A DNA stretch of 64,000 nucleotides. Source: Calycina herbarum (taxonomy: Eukaryota > Ascomycota > Leotiomycetes > Helotiales > Pezizellaceae). Positions 1 through 10,870 of this stretch are shown here, piece by piece; within the stretch, counting starts at the first letter, position 1; each line of letters begins with the position of its first letter. Position numbers and translations under genes: made by a program. The stretch is taken from assembly GCA_001414485.1 (NCBI GenBank), contig LLEY01000193.1, positions 44,784 through 108,783 on the forward strand, given 5' to 3'. Under the pieces are notes generated by a model that saw only the letters and a list, made by a program, of their open reading frames with translations, was not told the DNA's origin and did not search any database.

Positions 1-1343
1 AAAGTACGGGTTGTGTTAGGAATTTATGATATCCACACCTTCTCCTTTTACTTTTTGTATTGACTGGGATTTTTTCATGTCGGCTGATAATTATGATATT
101 GTATTCCTTCTCTTAGTACTTGGGGTTTTGTGAGTCAAGCTTTGATGTTGGTTAGTTAGCCTGTTGGGGTGGTGCTTGGTTCATGATGGCGCGAGTGAGT
201 GAGGGTTGGGGGTGTATCGGAGAAATGCAAGTGCCTTGATTTCCTGCGGTGTTTGGTGAGAGAGGATTGTTGTGGATCTTAAGATTTGGTATGGGGGTGT
301 TGGTTGTTCTATTTGGCTAGTGCCATTGAATTGTTTTTCTTTGTCATCTTGAGGGTTTCGGTCAGCTGGAAGTTGAAGGCAAAATCACACTTGGTGGCAA
401 TATATGTTTCGTCGACCTAGGAATGAAGGGCTTCTCAGAAAGCGAATACTTAGGGTATTTTATAGTGTCGAGTGGCAAGAACGTTCGCTGCCTCCACTCT
501 TCCATCGTTCTCTCCCCCGTTCCTGTCTTGTCAAGGTCGCCTATTTTGCGAAATACAGTCGACTTTTTATTGATAGGAAAACGATACAATGTTATTCTTG
601 ATTATTGGGGGTAATTTCTTGAGAGGCTTGGGTGCTTGAGATGATTGCTCTACACGGTGGGAGATTGTTAGGAGATGGTGGTTGAGTGCTCGTGGTGGAC
701 ATCAAAAGTGGCAGTAAATGGCTCGTTTTTTTAACTTTAATTGCCAAATACTTCAGGACAATTGAACTTGATTGTTCTAAAACACTCGGGATAATATTCT
801 AAATTGTCCTAGGTGTTTGTAATAATAATTATGTATTCTCCTAAAAAGCTGGAAAAACGAAAGCTAGGTAGGTAGGCTGGGCAGGTACGTATTTACTGTT
901 ACTTTTCATGTCTATCGCGGGGGTTGTTTTCTTAGTGTGCGAGTTTTGTATAATAAACTATTTTAAGTCCTTTGTAGCGTGCCACTTAGTGTGGATTGAC
1001 GAAAAGCGTTCTTCTAGCTAAGTTATTTTAGTTGTTGGGTATGTTTAACTACTCTCGTAATGCCCGAATTTTGTGGTAATAATGCCTATTGTAATGTTTA
1101 AATGAGTTTTTCTTCTAGATTTTACGACCGCTCGATCCCTAAGTCACCAAATAATGCCGTCAGAATAGTGCAGTGATTAGGAACTTAATTTCTCGCCGAG
1201 AGGTATAAGTTCCAGCATTTCCCCCATAAATATTTCCTGTTCACAGTCAGTGATACCTCTCTTTTGCTTATTTGCACAATATTTCTTGTCTACAATTATA
1301 GACGCCAAGAGCAACGATTCGCTCCTTCCATCTTTTGAACACC
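1..1343. other. Intergenic, AT-rich, no convincing gene
   Basis: Only short ORFs under 80 codons on both strands, with no recognisable domain, no supported splicing and AT-rich composition. The one structured item is an inverted-repeat element near 698-912, listed separately. The last 150 bases are the presumed promoter and leader of the following two-exon gene. Confidence 0.6.
698..912. mobile_element. Short inverted-repeat element (MITE-like), copy r1
   Basis: The left end reads GACATCAAAAGTGGCAGTAA and the right end is its imperfect reverse complement (TTTACTGTTACTTTTCATGTC). The element is about 215 bp, non-coding and AT-rich inside, with repeated GAACAATT/TTGTTCTAA-type segments. The same ends recur near 5705-5870, 18612, 20372, 26549, 37973, 41884, 44173 and 44560. 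The right side also carries GGCAGGTACG, which is part of the extended terminal repeat. It is non-autonomous; the mobilising transposase family is unknown. Confidence 0.7.
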
Positions 1344-2773
1344 ATGAGTCTCGCACTTGCCAACAAAGGCTCAGCAATTATGGCTGGTACTACCCCGGGT
1401 GCTTCCGCAAAGTAAGTATTCCTCGGCGTCACTTCTAAAATAGAAGCCCTCAACTGACAACATCAATAAGGATGCCCAAAAGGAAATCGAACTGGCCCTT
1501 CCCTCTTGAGGTGAGGGAAAGGATTTATGAACACCTCTTCCATCAGCCAAATACCATCACAATGCACCCCAAGGATGTCCTCATTAGAGAGTACAACACG
1601 GGATTTCTCAAATTCGGAATTGACACAGCCATCTTTGGAGTGAACAAAGCGATCTCGGGCGAAGCCCAGGTTGTCTTTAAGAGACGTGGATTCATGCTTT
1701 TCACTGTGACGAAAAGCTACACCGCAGCTTTCGTCCGCCAAATTATCCCATCAAAGATAATTGCGGCCGAGCAAAAGTGCGATGTCCCATCGCCTCTCGA
1801 AATCGCCATTTGCAACGAGTCGCATGTTGACCACGAAAGTTACCCAGCAAGATATGGTGCAAGACATGGGTATAAATATTATACCTTAGTCTTCGACCTC
1901 CGGTATCTCGATCGTCTGGTCGATGTATTGAACGCCTTCCGAGCAAATCACAAATACGCTTCCTGGACGGGACGGGATTACACGACATTTCGAGAAATGG
2001 AGATTACAGTCCATCCCAAATTCGACAATCTTGGTGGTCATGATAACATCCTCGGGAACTCGCTCTACTGCCTGAAAAGTCTTCAATTAGGACTCACTTT
2101 CCAAGAGCTTGACCGGATAGGAGGACAATCACTGAGAATCGACATTCTATCCGACCTGGATGAGAAAGATGAGAGGACTATCCTCAATTTGGCAGCAAGC
2201 ATTTGCCAACCCTCTTATGAAGATGACTCCTCCATCGAGTTCTTGGAAAGATTAGAGAGGAAAGCAGAAAGTTTCCTCACCAAAGGCGACTTGGTCGGTG
2301 GTCGCGCGTACTATCTGATAACATTCACGTGTCTGAGCGACTCCGAAAATGGGACGCTTATACCCTTCCAGAACATAATGCCCACTTCTCTATTTAGATG
2401 CTCTCACATCGAGACACATCTTGGTTTAAGGAAAGAAGCGCGGAGGCATGCCACGGAAGGCTTTGAGTACTCTCAATGGCACGATATTCCGATTCCCTTC
2501 GAGGAAGTGATGGCATATTTCCCTCTTGCTTACGAGTATGACCTGCAAGACAGCTTGGAGGTGCTCGAGACAGCTTGGGGAACGTACACGGGGGAAGAGG
2601 AAAAGGCGTGGACCAAAAGGGAATTCGACGTTGTTGTTGAAAAATGTAAAGCAAATGAGCGTCTTGGATACGATCTCGAGGATATACAGGATTTCGCTCC
2701 CGAGTTGGCGAAGACGATCGTTACTGCTTTGCCGATTTGGAACACGATGGATCAAAACACGGAAGCTGGATAG
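1344..2773 (+). CDS. F-box-like / 2EXR-type hypothetical protein
   Basis: Two exons are inferred, 1344-1411 and 1471-2773, giving about 456 residues. The 59-bp intron (1412-1470) has a GTAAGT donor, a CTGAC branch site 15 bases before the end and a CAATAAG acceptor, and it keeps the frame into the long ORF. The upstream ATG adds 23 residues; the ATG at 1472 is an alternative start. The motif PFPLEVRERIYEHLF, just after the junction, is the short helical N-terminal box seen in many fungal F-box-like and 2EXR proteins. The rest has no catalytic motif I recognise. By family analogy it might be a substrate adaptor for ubiquitin ligases, but no partner can be seen here. The two other large F-box-like/2EXR loci (18.9 kb and 34.7-37.6 kb) share only this general design. 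Confidence 0.75.
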
Positions 2774-3042
2774 GTACAATCTGAGAATCCGATGTTGGAG
2801 GGGCATGAGGAGGATGGGACCCGGAGAAATGAGGAGAGGGATCGTCATCGTGATGATGATTCTAATGGGGTGGAGAGATTAACAGGTCTTCTGTCATCAT
2901 CACTTTTATAATAGTCGCCGGTTCCTACCCCCTCCGCGTCAGTTTCAAATAAATTAAAATGCATATGACCAATCATTTGAGGTTCCAATGCCGTGGCATT
3001 ATTCTTTGATGATTTTTTCCAAGGGCGTCTTCCTGGCCGTAG
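2774..3042. other. 3' flank of F-box-like gene
   Basis: No gene, splice pattern or repeat is seen. The segment runs up to the left end of the MITE that begins at about 3043. Confidence 0.5.
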
Positions 3043-3060
3043 TACGGCATCCTGAATGTA

Positions 3061-4391
3061 AGAGTTGGGGCCACAGCTCGTGGCACACCTAAGCGAGAAC
3101 ATCAAAACCTACACCTTATTTTTAAAAATATACTATAAATCCAATTCTAATTATTTAACTTTAAATTTAAAAGTTGTATTAATTAATAGTAGCTAGTCCG
3201 CGTATATTAATAACATCTTCTAATTTACATGTTAATCTCTTAGTTTATACCTGATAATCACGTGGATCTACTAGATCCTAAAGCCTTTGAATCTCCTTAA
3301 TCAACTCCTCCTTAGAAGTCGGTACAAAGAGCAACTTCTTTAACACTTCTTTCATCTACCGCTAGACCTTCTCAATTACGTTTAAATCAGGTAAAGAAGG
3401 AGGCTAATTAAAGCCACGGATGTTATGTTAGAGCTTAGCTAAGCGAGCATGTCCCTTGTATACCTTTGAACCGTCCTCTATAAAGATATAGTCGGTACCG
3501 AGCTTATCGAATAAGGGAAAGATAACTAGATTAAGAACTTGATCCCTATAGGCGCGGGAATTCACCCCTCTACAGCCTTGTTCCTTCTCTAAGAAGACAA
3601 GAGGAGACTTATAATCCTAGCTGATCGTACCCTAAATTATAACCGACACCCTCCCTAAGCAATATGTCGACCTAATACAATCTTAACACCTCTTTTCGTC
3701 TACCTAACGTATTACATAGACTCTCCTACTCTTTCTAAGCTCAAATATATACTTGTCTAACTATATAACCTTCCTCTAGTCCCCCCCCTTGGATTCGAGG
3801 CAGCATAGTCAGAAGTCCCTTACCAACGGTGTTCTAGTGTAAAACTAAGACGCTTTTTAGCTTGTTTCTAGGATATAAAAGGTCGAGGGCATGCTATATA
3901 GCGACGGTAGCCTACGTAGCGTAGTTCTCGTCGAATAGCACGTGCTAATGCGTCGATACCGAGGAGGTTTCAGACTTGCTTATAAGTTATATAACGAGTA
4001 GTATAATTTATTAATATAAATCGAATAATCCGGCGTAGATCCCTCTTTCCTAGTCGCCTCCTTTGATACTGCTTCCCTTTCTATATACGTCGACTTGTTC
4101 CGTCCTTGCAAATCCGCCTCGCAGTGGTTCTAGGAACCCCTAATTCTTTGTGTATCTACCCCTATGATTTTCCGTTGCTTCGCGCTTGTCGTACTCTAGC
4201 CCTTTTCGGTGTATGCCAATTATAACCAGGTTCATGTATAGGAGAGGGGGAGAGGATTCGGTCTGCCATTCTTAATTTAGAGAGTTTTAGATGAAAGGTT
4301 GAATTATAGTAGATTTTTGAAAAGGGAGTGTCAGAAATTAAGGTGGGGGGCAATCTCGCTTAGGTGTGCCACGAGCTGTGGCCCCAACTCT
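3061..4391 (-). mobile_element. Tc1/mariner-type DNA transposon, decayed
   Basis: Perfect 38-bp terminal inverted repeats lie at 3061-3098 and 4354-4391 (outer end AGAGTTGGGGCCACAGCTCG). Both ends are flanked by TA (3059-3060 and 4392-4393), the usual target duplication of the Tc1/mariner superfamily. The length of 1331 bp fits a full-length element. The perfect repeats contrast with the heavily mutated interior, which suggests either recent loss of function by RIP-like mutation or selection-free decay with few changes in GC-rich ends. Confidence 0.93.
3230..4269 (-). pseudogene. Decayed Tc1-like transposase
   Basis: The minus strand still shows transposase landmarks. The N-terminus starts near 4269 (MADRILSPSPIH). 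A helix-turn-helix-like IHKELGVPRTTARRI follows at about 4130. An EDGSKVYKGHARL segment near 3470 carries the expected second catalytic Asp. The C-terminal PPSLPDLNVIEKV block near 3400 carries the last acidic residue of the DDE triad. Several in-frame TAG/TAA codons interrupt it, among them one directly before PPSLPDLN where family members usually have Trp, consistent with G-to-A change. No functional product is expected. Confidence 0.85.
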
Positions 4392-5115
4392 TACTAAACT
4401 CCAAAAATGACTAAATCGTAAAACGGAAAACGTAAATCGCAAAGTGTCGCTTTTAGGGAGGAATAATCTTATATTATTTCTCTCTTACACTCGCTCTCGC
4501 GCTCGCTAGTGCTGATTATTATAGATCGTCAAGCGACTGTCGCACCTTCACTATTACATCCCTCTACTGCCAGATCCCTCTAAAATTATACCCCCCCCCC
4601 CCTTCTACTGTTCCTTTATTATAGTACTCTCTACTATAACATCTACTTACTTTACGTCCCCTCGCTGTCGTATCCCTATACTGTTATCGTATCCCCCTTA
4701 TTATCTTATCCTTACTCTTATACTCTCTTTAGAATAAAAAGAAGAAGAAGAAAAGAAGGAGGTTAGAAAGGCTAGAGAGCTAGTAAATAATTAATAGTTA
4801 TATTATAATATAACTCTTTAGCCTTTTTAAGAAAGGGCTAGAAATTAAGTAAGAAGTAAACATATTTCCCTATACTCTTAGCCTTCTTATCTTCTCTTCT
4901 AACTTACTTACTTACCTAATAAAGAATAGGAAGAGGAAAGATTATAAGGAAAAGAGAGAAGATATAGTAGTAGGAATATATACTGAAATTAGAGTAATTT
5001 ATATAGTATCTTAAAAAATTCCTAAGTATATTTTAACCTCTTTTTACGATTTACGATTTACGCTTTACAATTTACGCTTTACGATTTAGTCGTTATTAAA
5101 GTTTGGTGTATATAG

Positions 5116-5704
5116 TATAGTATTCTGAATGCACTAAAGGCTAAAAACGACTAAATCGTAACTCGTAAATCGCAAATCGTAAATCGCAAAAGTCAAGTAC
5201 TTACAGCGAGAGTAGAACTTGATTATTGTTATCTAAGGCTTACGCAAATCGCGAATTATCACTTTCTTACTCTTGTATACTCTCTCTCTCTCCCTTTCTC
5301 CCTCTCTCTTATATACGTATAAAAAGTAGTAACTTTTGAAGAGAAATAAGTAAAAGAGAGAGTAGGACAGCGAGAGGCGCGAAGAGGGTAAGGGGGTGAG
5401 CAAAACATTTCGAGGGAACGTTTTTCCTAGCGTGGGTAAGGGGAGTTTGTTCCTAACCACCTCCTCTTCTCCTCTCCCCTCTCCCCTCTCCCCCTCCCTC
5501 CCGTTGTCAACAATAGGAAGGATGCGATAGTAATAGGTGTGATAGTAAGCTCTTTTAAAAAGCTAGCTACTTATACAGCCACCCACGTGATGCCCTCTAA
5601 GCTCTGAGGATGGTAGTTAGCTTTATAGGTTTAGAATAGTAAAGTTACACTTTACGATTTGCGATTTAGTCGTTTTTGGCCTTTAGTGCATTCGGGAGGC
5701 CGTA
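5116..5704. mobile_element. MITE copy B
   Basis: A 589-bp element whose left end (attctgaatgcactaaaggc, then aaaaacgactaaatcg) is mirrored by its right end at 5640-5704 (gcgatttagtcgtttttggc, then ctttagtgcattcgggaggc). Subterminal AAATCGCAAATCGTAAATCG repeats are present at both ends. The segment GTTTTTCCTAGCGTGGGTAA inside (near 5419) occurs in inverted orientation in copy C near 63020, so the two are homologous internally, not only at the ends. It abuts copy A directly. No coding capacity. Confidence 0.8.
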
Positions 5705-5870
5705 TACAGGACGCCGTACCTAGTAAACAACGTTCTCGTTCTTCTAACCCTAGAGTATATTCTAAAATATTAACCAAGATAGTTATGATAACCTAATTAC
5801 ATCCAATTAGAATAACGAGAGAGGTAGCCATGTACGACCTGGAGTATTTACTGCCGCTTTTACTGTGCAC
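5705..5870. mobile_element. Short inverted-repeat element, copy r2 (left-truncated)
   Basis: The right end (GGAGTATTTACTGCCGCTTT, then TACTGTGCAC) is the reverse complement of the r-family left end, and the interior shares GTACCTAG and GTTCTTCTAACC with copy r8. The left terminal repeat is missing at the junction with MITE B, so B probably inserted into or deleted part of it. Confidence 0.55.
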
Positions 5871-6413
5871 TGTGAGGGTGTTAATGTTTCACACGTCAGC
5901 GTTCACCGAAACGCACATTAGCGCACCCGACTAGGAAAAAGGCTTACCTCTGGCGTCTGTCGGCGTCTGCAAACTTCGGGGACGACCTTCGAAGCCGACC
6001 AGCTAACCTATCAATCAAGTCCCGAGTTGTCGGTACTTTTTGTCTCGCGGTATCATGATATGCACCCGAGAATTTGTCTACCAATGGTTGATGGGATCTC
6101 CTGCAAACTAGGTGTTCAAGCTTACTTGATTGCGAAACACATACGAAAGCGATGACAATTCAATGACGACGAAGAAACGATTTACCATTTTTTGCGAGGA
6201 AGAGATATTCAAAGCGTTGATCTACCCAAATTCTGACCTTTGAAGGGATCGGAATGTTCGGTAAGGGCCGCGTTTGGGACTCGTATGCGGGAGTCCGGCG
6301 GAGGTCCAGGGTTAGCTGATAGATGGATATATATTTGTCTTAACGCAGCAATGCTTGTTTTTCCAAAATAATTTTATTTATCAAGATACAAGGCTTGTAA
6401 TTCTTCTATCAAT
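5871..6413. promoter_or_regulatory. Probable promoter region of GPI-protein gene
   Basis: 543 bases without a credible ORF, between the transposon nest and the start of the wall-protein gene. The TATATATTT at 6328-6336 lies about 80 bases before the ATG and could be a TATA element. Nothing else is recognised. Confidence 0.3.
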
Positions 6414-7388
6414 ATGAAATCCAACTTCTTTCTCGCAAGTCTTTGCGCTGCACTTGTTAGTGGTGCGCCGAATGGCTTGGAACCCAATTCTTGCGGAGTG
6501 AGTTGTTTTTGAGCAATTTCTGAGAATGAATTACTGATATCTTATAGAAATCTTGTTTGGTCGACTTGGATGCGAGCTGCGACCCAAGTGTGCTTTCCGC
6601 AGCAAAATCTTGTATTTCCTTATCGAACTGCCTTGGTTCCGAAAAGACCAGTAAAATTTCCCTTCGAAACATTCACTGATTGTTCACTGATGCAATTCTA
6701 GAGCTTCTTGAAAGTATCGCTTACTCTTGTGAACACGAAAAAGCACACATAACCGCCGCCCCTGAACCAACACCCACCGAGCATCTTGATCTTAAGCGAG
6801 CATGGGGTCCCTTCTCCGGAAGCGGTCCTTGGTCTGGAAGTGGGCCATGGCCAACCACGGGTCCGTATTCTAATTGGGTTCCCGGTTCTGGAAATGGACC
6901 CTTTGGTGGGAGTTGGGGACCTTGGGGATCAACTGGGGCGTGGACTAGTAGTCCTTGGACTTCTTGGTGGGGCGAAAAGGGATGTCCTGATGGGAGTTGG
7001 AGTGGGTGGACGAGTGTGAGTTTTTGATTTTCTCAAATTACTTCTCCGTAACTTATCTTAATTGATATTGAGGCTGATGATGTTATCATAGGGACCATGG
7101 TCAACCAACGCTCCTTGGACCTCCTGGACTAAAGGCTGTACTGCAACGACTACGGCGACTACAACTTTTGCCACGACTAGTGGTGGAAGTACCATTACAG
7201 GAACTTCATTTGGAATCAAGGTTGCGGAAGCGACTGGTGATACCACTCCATTAGTTACCGGTACGGGTAGCACTGCAATCTCCGCAAGTTCTACAACAAA
7301 AAGTGGTGCTTCGTCTGGAATTTCGGATCCCAAGCCAATGATCTTTCTGGTCTCGCTTGGGGTCGCGATTTTGTCTGGGCTTTTGTAG
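6414..7388 (+). CDS. GPI-anchored, Trp/Gly/Ser-rich cell-wall protein
   Basis: Four exons: 6414-6497, 6548-6650, 6702-7015 and 7092-7388, giving about 265 residues. All introns are GT-AG, 50-76 bp, and keep frame. Residues 1-19 form a secretion signal (MKSNFFLASLCAALVSGAPN). A region with six cysteines follows (about residues 27-75). Next comes a tract built of short units such as GSGPW, GSWGPWG and SPWTSWWG, unusually rich in Trp, Gly and Ser. A Thr/Ser-rich stalk follows, and the protein ends in a hydrophobic tail (PMIFLVSLGVAILSGLL) typical of a GPI-attachment signal. Inference: it is a surface protein covalently linked to plasma membrane or wall. It has no enzyme domain, and the six-cysteine pattern is not the eight-cysteine CFEM pattern. 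Confidence 0.8.
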
Positions 7389-8683
7389 ATTGGAAGTTCG
7401 GGGAGATTAAAGCTACTGTTTGGGGGGGGGGATGTTTAGTCTCATTCGAAAGTCAAATCAATGCCGTTAAATTTGAAAGTTTTGTGATTCTATTTCTACT
7501 TTCAAACCACGAAGCTCGAGGGCCTGTCACGTGATAGGGCATAATTCCTGGCAAATATAGGTAACTATGCAGGTTGAATGAAAGGAAAACTCACAGTTAT
7601 GTTTTCTTTTACGAGTATTTTGGTGGTGTGGATGTCATTGCATCAGAAAAGGGGACTCTGGAATGGGAATACACAAATCATAAGACATTCTTCCTTCCCG
7701 TCCCTTCGAACCCGTCCCTTCCCAGTACTATTTGAGAGCAGGAAAGATACTTGATTGGTGCAATCAAGAAGATGGATGTATATCAACCAGTTGTTTATTA
7801 ATTCCTGAAGTCTCCAGCAAAATAGGCGGCAGTTTTGTCTGAGGCTGAGGTGGCAATGCAAGCCATTGGGCTGTGTTTACCTTGGTGGAACATCAATTCC
7901 TGTTAGTATTTTTACCTGCATACCCCCAGCATCTCTCTGCTTTGATTTACCATCGATTTACCATCACCTCTCCCTAGGAAACAACAAATCTACTTTTTTC
8001 ACCGGAATAGAATACCAAGATTCAAATAAATCCACAAACGAGATTGGCTTGTTGAAAATTCAAGATCAATATTGGCACGGGAAAGCATTATTGTCTTGAC
8101 CCTCATTCCAGTAATTCTTTCTGAGGGCCACCTGCCTCTAGGCTCGTCAAAACTCGGTTTGATCTCACGTTTCAGTTCTCGCTAATTTGTTCGAAGAGAA
8201 ACAGTGCGAGTCTTTCACAATCGATGGAAGAGAACCATTCAAGCTACGTTACCATTGGGGTGATTAAATCGCCCTGTCATATTGTTGTGGGACCGATGAA
8301 CACTACCAGCACATACCTCTCAATGGGTGTGAAAAATGCCAAGTATTTTTCGTATTTTTTGAAACAAATAGCTTTTATTTTGAGTCCACCTTTGCTCCGC
8401 GTACACCCCTCCCTCAATTTTCTCTGAAATCTAGAGTTGCTTTTCCGATTCTTCCAAACTTTCGTGGAAAATGGATTGGAACATTTTTATATATTACTCA
8501 CAACAAACGTCAGCTGTACTGAGATAAAATCTCCTCTCTCCTACATGCCTATGGTAAACAAGTAGGTAGACAGCTCTTTAGAGAAAACGACAAGATTCAT
8601 CACGCCACCCACTATGAGTACAAACCCATGCTTATAAGTTCTCAAGTTTCCCATCTCCCATTATACACAAGCACCCAATCTTT
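7389..8683. other. Intergenic, no gene seen
   Basis: About 1.3 kb. The reading frames are short, lack domains and show no plausible splicing. The flanking genes end towards each other, so this is a shared 3' region. Confidence 0.5.
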
Positions 8684-9933
8684 TCATTTCTCCTCACCCC
8701 TTTTCAAGAATTTCCCGATAACATCTTCCATAATATCAAGAACCCCAACCTTTTTCGGCACCCACCCAATCGCCTTTGCTCGACTCGCCAAAACCCTCAT
8801 ATTGACACCACAACTCGCAGCAATATGCCCAGCCCACGACTGCGGATCATCATTCTCCGACGCGCCAGTCGCCTTCTCGGCCTTCGTGATATCAATCTGT
8901 GTTATCTGATCGGTTTCCAAAACACCGAACTCATTCAACGCGTGGATCATGGAAGTTTGGAGGTCGAAAAAGGAGACTTCTTGGGAGCTGGCAAAGTAGT
9001 ATGCTTCTGGACCCCAGAATTTGGGTGTTGAGCAGTTTGTTGATGGGCCGTTTTGGATGTGTCCGTTCGTCACACCGTTTGTCTCGTTAGCGAGCGGTTT
9101 CAGAGCTTGTGATAAGAGGAGGTGATATATTTCTGCGAGGTCTTTGACGTGGATGTGTCCCCATATATTCTTCCCCGAAGAGATTGTGAAGCCGGAGTTT
9201 AGGTGTCGCATTGCGTGGATGAGGTCGGGGAGTATGAGAGGGAAGTGATGGTCGGTCGAAGGACTTAGGCCATAGACCATCACTGGGGAAATGATTGCTA
9301 CATTCGCGTAATCGTGGGCATCTAATACCAGCTGATGAAGAATGAGTTTATACTCTTTCTGGATTTTCGGGTGAGGCGATGGCATACCTTGTCTTCATTT
9401 CTGTGAGTTGCTGTCTCTGGCATGGAAGTGATAGTCTTGATATCTTCAATATCATCCCATATCTTCTCTCCTGCTTTCGAACCATTTGGTTCATCCCATA
9501 TTAAAGCTGCCCCGGATGTGTGGATGTAATACCCCTTTTCTTTTTTCTCCTTCAAACCTTTGAGGATTGCTGATATTCCCGCTCCGTTCGTTATATCTGG
9601 TGCGGTATCTGAAATTTACTGAGCTTTTCCTCTTTTGAATTGGTGCATGAGGGGAATTACTGATCACAATATCGGCTGCGGTTGCTGAAGCTTCAAGAAT
9701 TTCGAGGTCGGAGAGAGAACCAATTTTCGTTGTGATGGAAGGATATCGTGCGTGAAGGAATTCTGCTTTTGGATTCGTGCGGATTAGAACTGTGATGGGA
9801 GTTTCTGGGTAGGTAGAAATCATAAGATCAAGAACTGCGCCGCCGATATGGCCCGTTGCTCCGATCCTGTCATTGGTGAGTTCATTTCGCGAGTAGGAGT
9901 TTGGGAGCGTTACAAGAACACCTTTGATCCCAT
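8684..9933 (-). CDS. NAD(P)-binding epimerase / NmrA-like reductase
   Basis: Four exons on the minus strand: 9914-9933, 9661-9866, 9388-9608 and 8684-9331, giving 364 residues. The first exon is only 20 bases, but splicing yields MGSKVFLIGATGHIGGAVLDL, with the GxxGxxG dinucleotide-binding loop at about residues 9-15. The other introns (52 and 56 bp) restore ADIVI-NTAPD and HRNEDK-LVLDAHD. The second of these leads into the SPVMVYG stretch near the usual YG/active-site strand of extended short-chain reductases. Members of this family reduce or epimerise small metabolites in the cytosol; the substrate cannot be told. The first in-frame ATG after 10084 is not needed. Confidence 0.85.
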
Positions 9934-10870
9934 TTTCTAGTTTGAATTTCGCAAGATTCTCTTGGCTATATTTGATGAGGCTCAATAAATTATGCCGTGG
10001 GACGTTTCTCAAGCTTCTCCGCACCACTATATACTTTTCGTAAATAAGCATAAAGAGAAGGCGATCGAGTGATGACCCACCCATTACCCCTCCTTTGCCC
10101 CTCCAGCCAAGACACCGAATGCAACACCAAGAAACCTTTCGGGAAATGGTGTGATTAGTTGACTTCTTTCAAGATATTTCAATTGGTTACCTCATTTTCT
10201 AATGTACAAGAGCGGCTCAAATGCAGGCCGTAATGCAATGTACGATGTGTAACTGCATTGCAGGGTCGGATTTAATGACACCCCTGATTTAATTGCCGAT
10301 CTTCTCTTCATCGGAAAGATACCTGTTGAACATTAGTTGACGTGGTTCTACTCAACTAGTTCCAATGCGCCAACTCAAAGGCCTTAACTTTTCAGCTGGC
10401 ACTCGTAGCAACAATATTGTCGGTGTTGGTCTTGACATGGGGACGTGTGAATTATATTCTCTCACCGCTGGGCTGGTCTTTTTCTGGGCAAGTGGATCAA
10501 TAACCCCTGAAAAATGTGTACTGAATTTTGGAACGCTGTTTAATTTGCTCTCAACTTTCACCTATATTTTCAGGAGACAACCCCCCCCCCCCTGTATAAG
10601 CGAGCAAATGATAGTGGAGAACCTGCTTCATAAGATTCTAATCCCTCGTGGGATACTTTCAAGATAAACGAATGCCTTTGATGCCCATATATGTGAGGCT
10701 AATGAAGAGTTAAAGCAGTTGTATATCATTAGGAGCTTTACTCTAAACAACTCTATAAACGAAGCGAAGAAGAAAATAAGACACTAGAAAGAAAAACAAT
10801 AACAAAGAAAAAAGACTAATTGCAGATCATAACATCTACCCCGCCCTCCAATATTGAAAGATCCCCTTGA
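9934..10870. other. Intergenic between reductase and oxidase genes
   Basis: Upstream of the reductase and downstream of the oxidase. ORFs here are short and without domains. A run of eleven C follows ACAACC near 10577-10590. Confidence 0.5.

Larger units (their letters stand above)
3043..5117. mobile_element. MITE copy A, interrupted by a Tc1/mariner insertion
   Basis: The left end (TACGGCATCCTGAATG, 3043-3058) continues after the inserted transposon as ctaaactccaaaaatgac and then AAATCG-type subterminal repeats. The right end near 5045-5117 is the inverted counterpart (acgatttagtcgtt, then tttggtgtata). Without the 1.33-kb insertion and its TA duplication the element is about 740 bp. It has no coding capacity and is full of AAATCGTAAA-type repeats at both ends and pyrimidine/purine tracts inside. 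Copies B (5116-5704) and C (62620-63310) share the same ends. The right boundary is shared with copy B within about 9 bases (TATAGTATA), so it is approximate. Confidence 0.75.
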
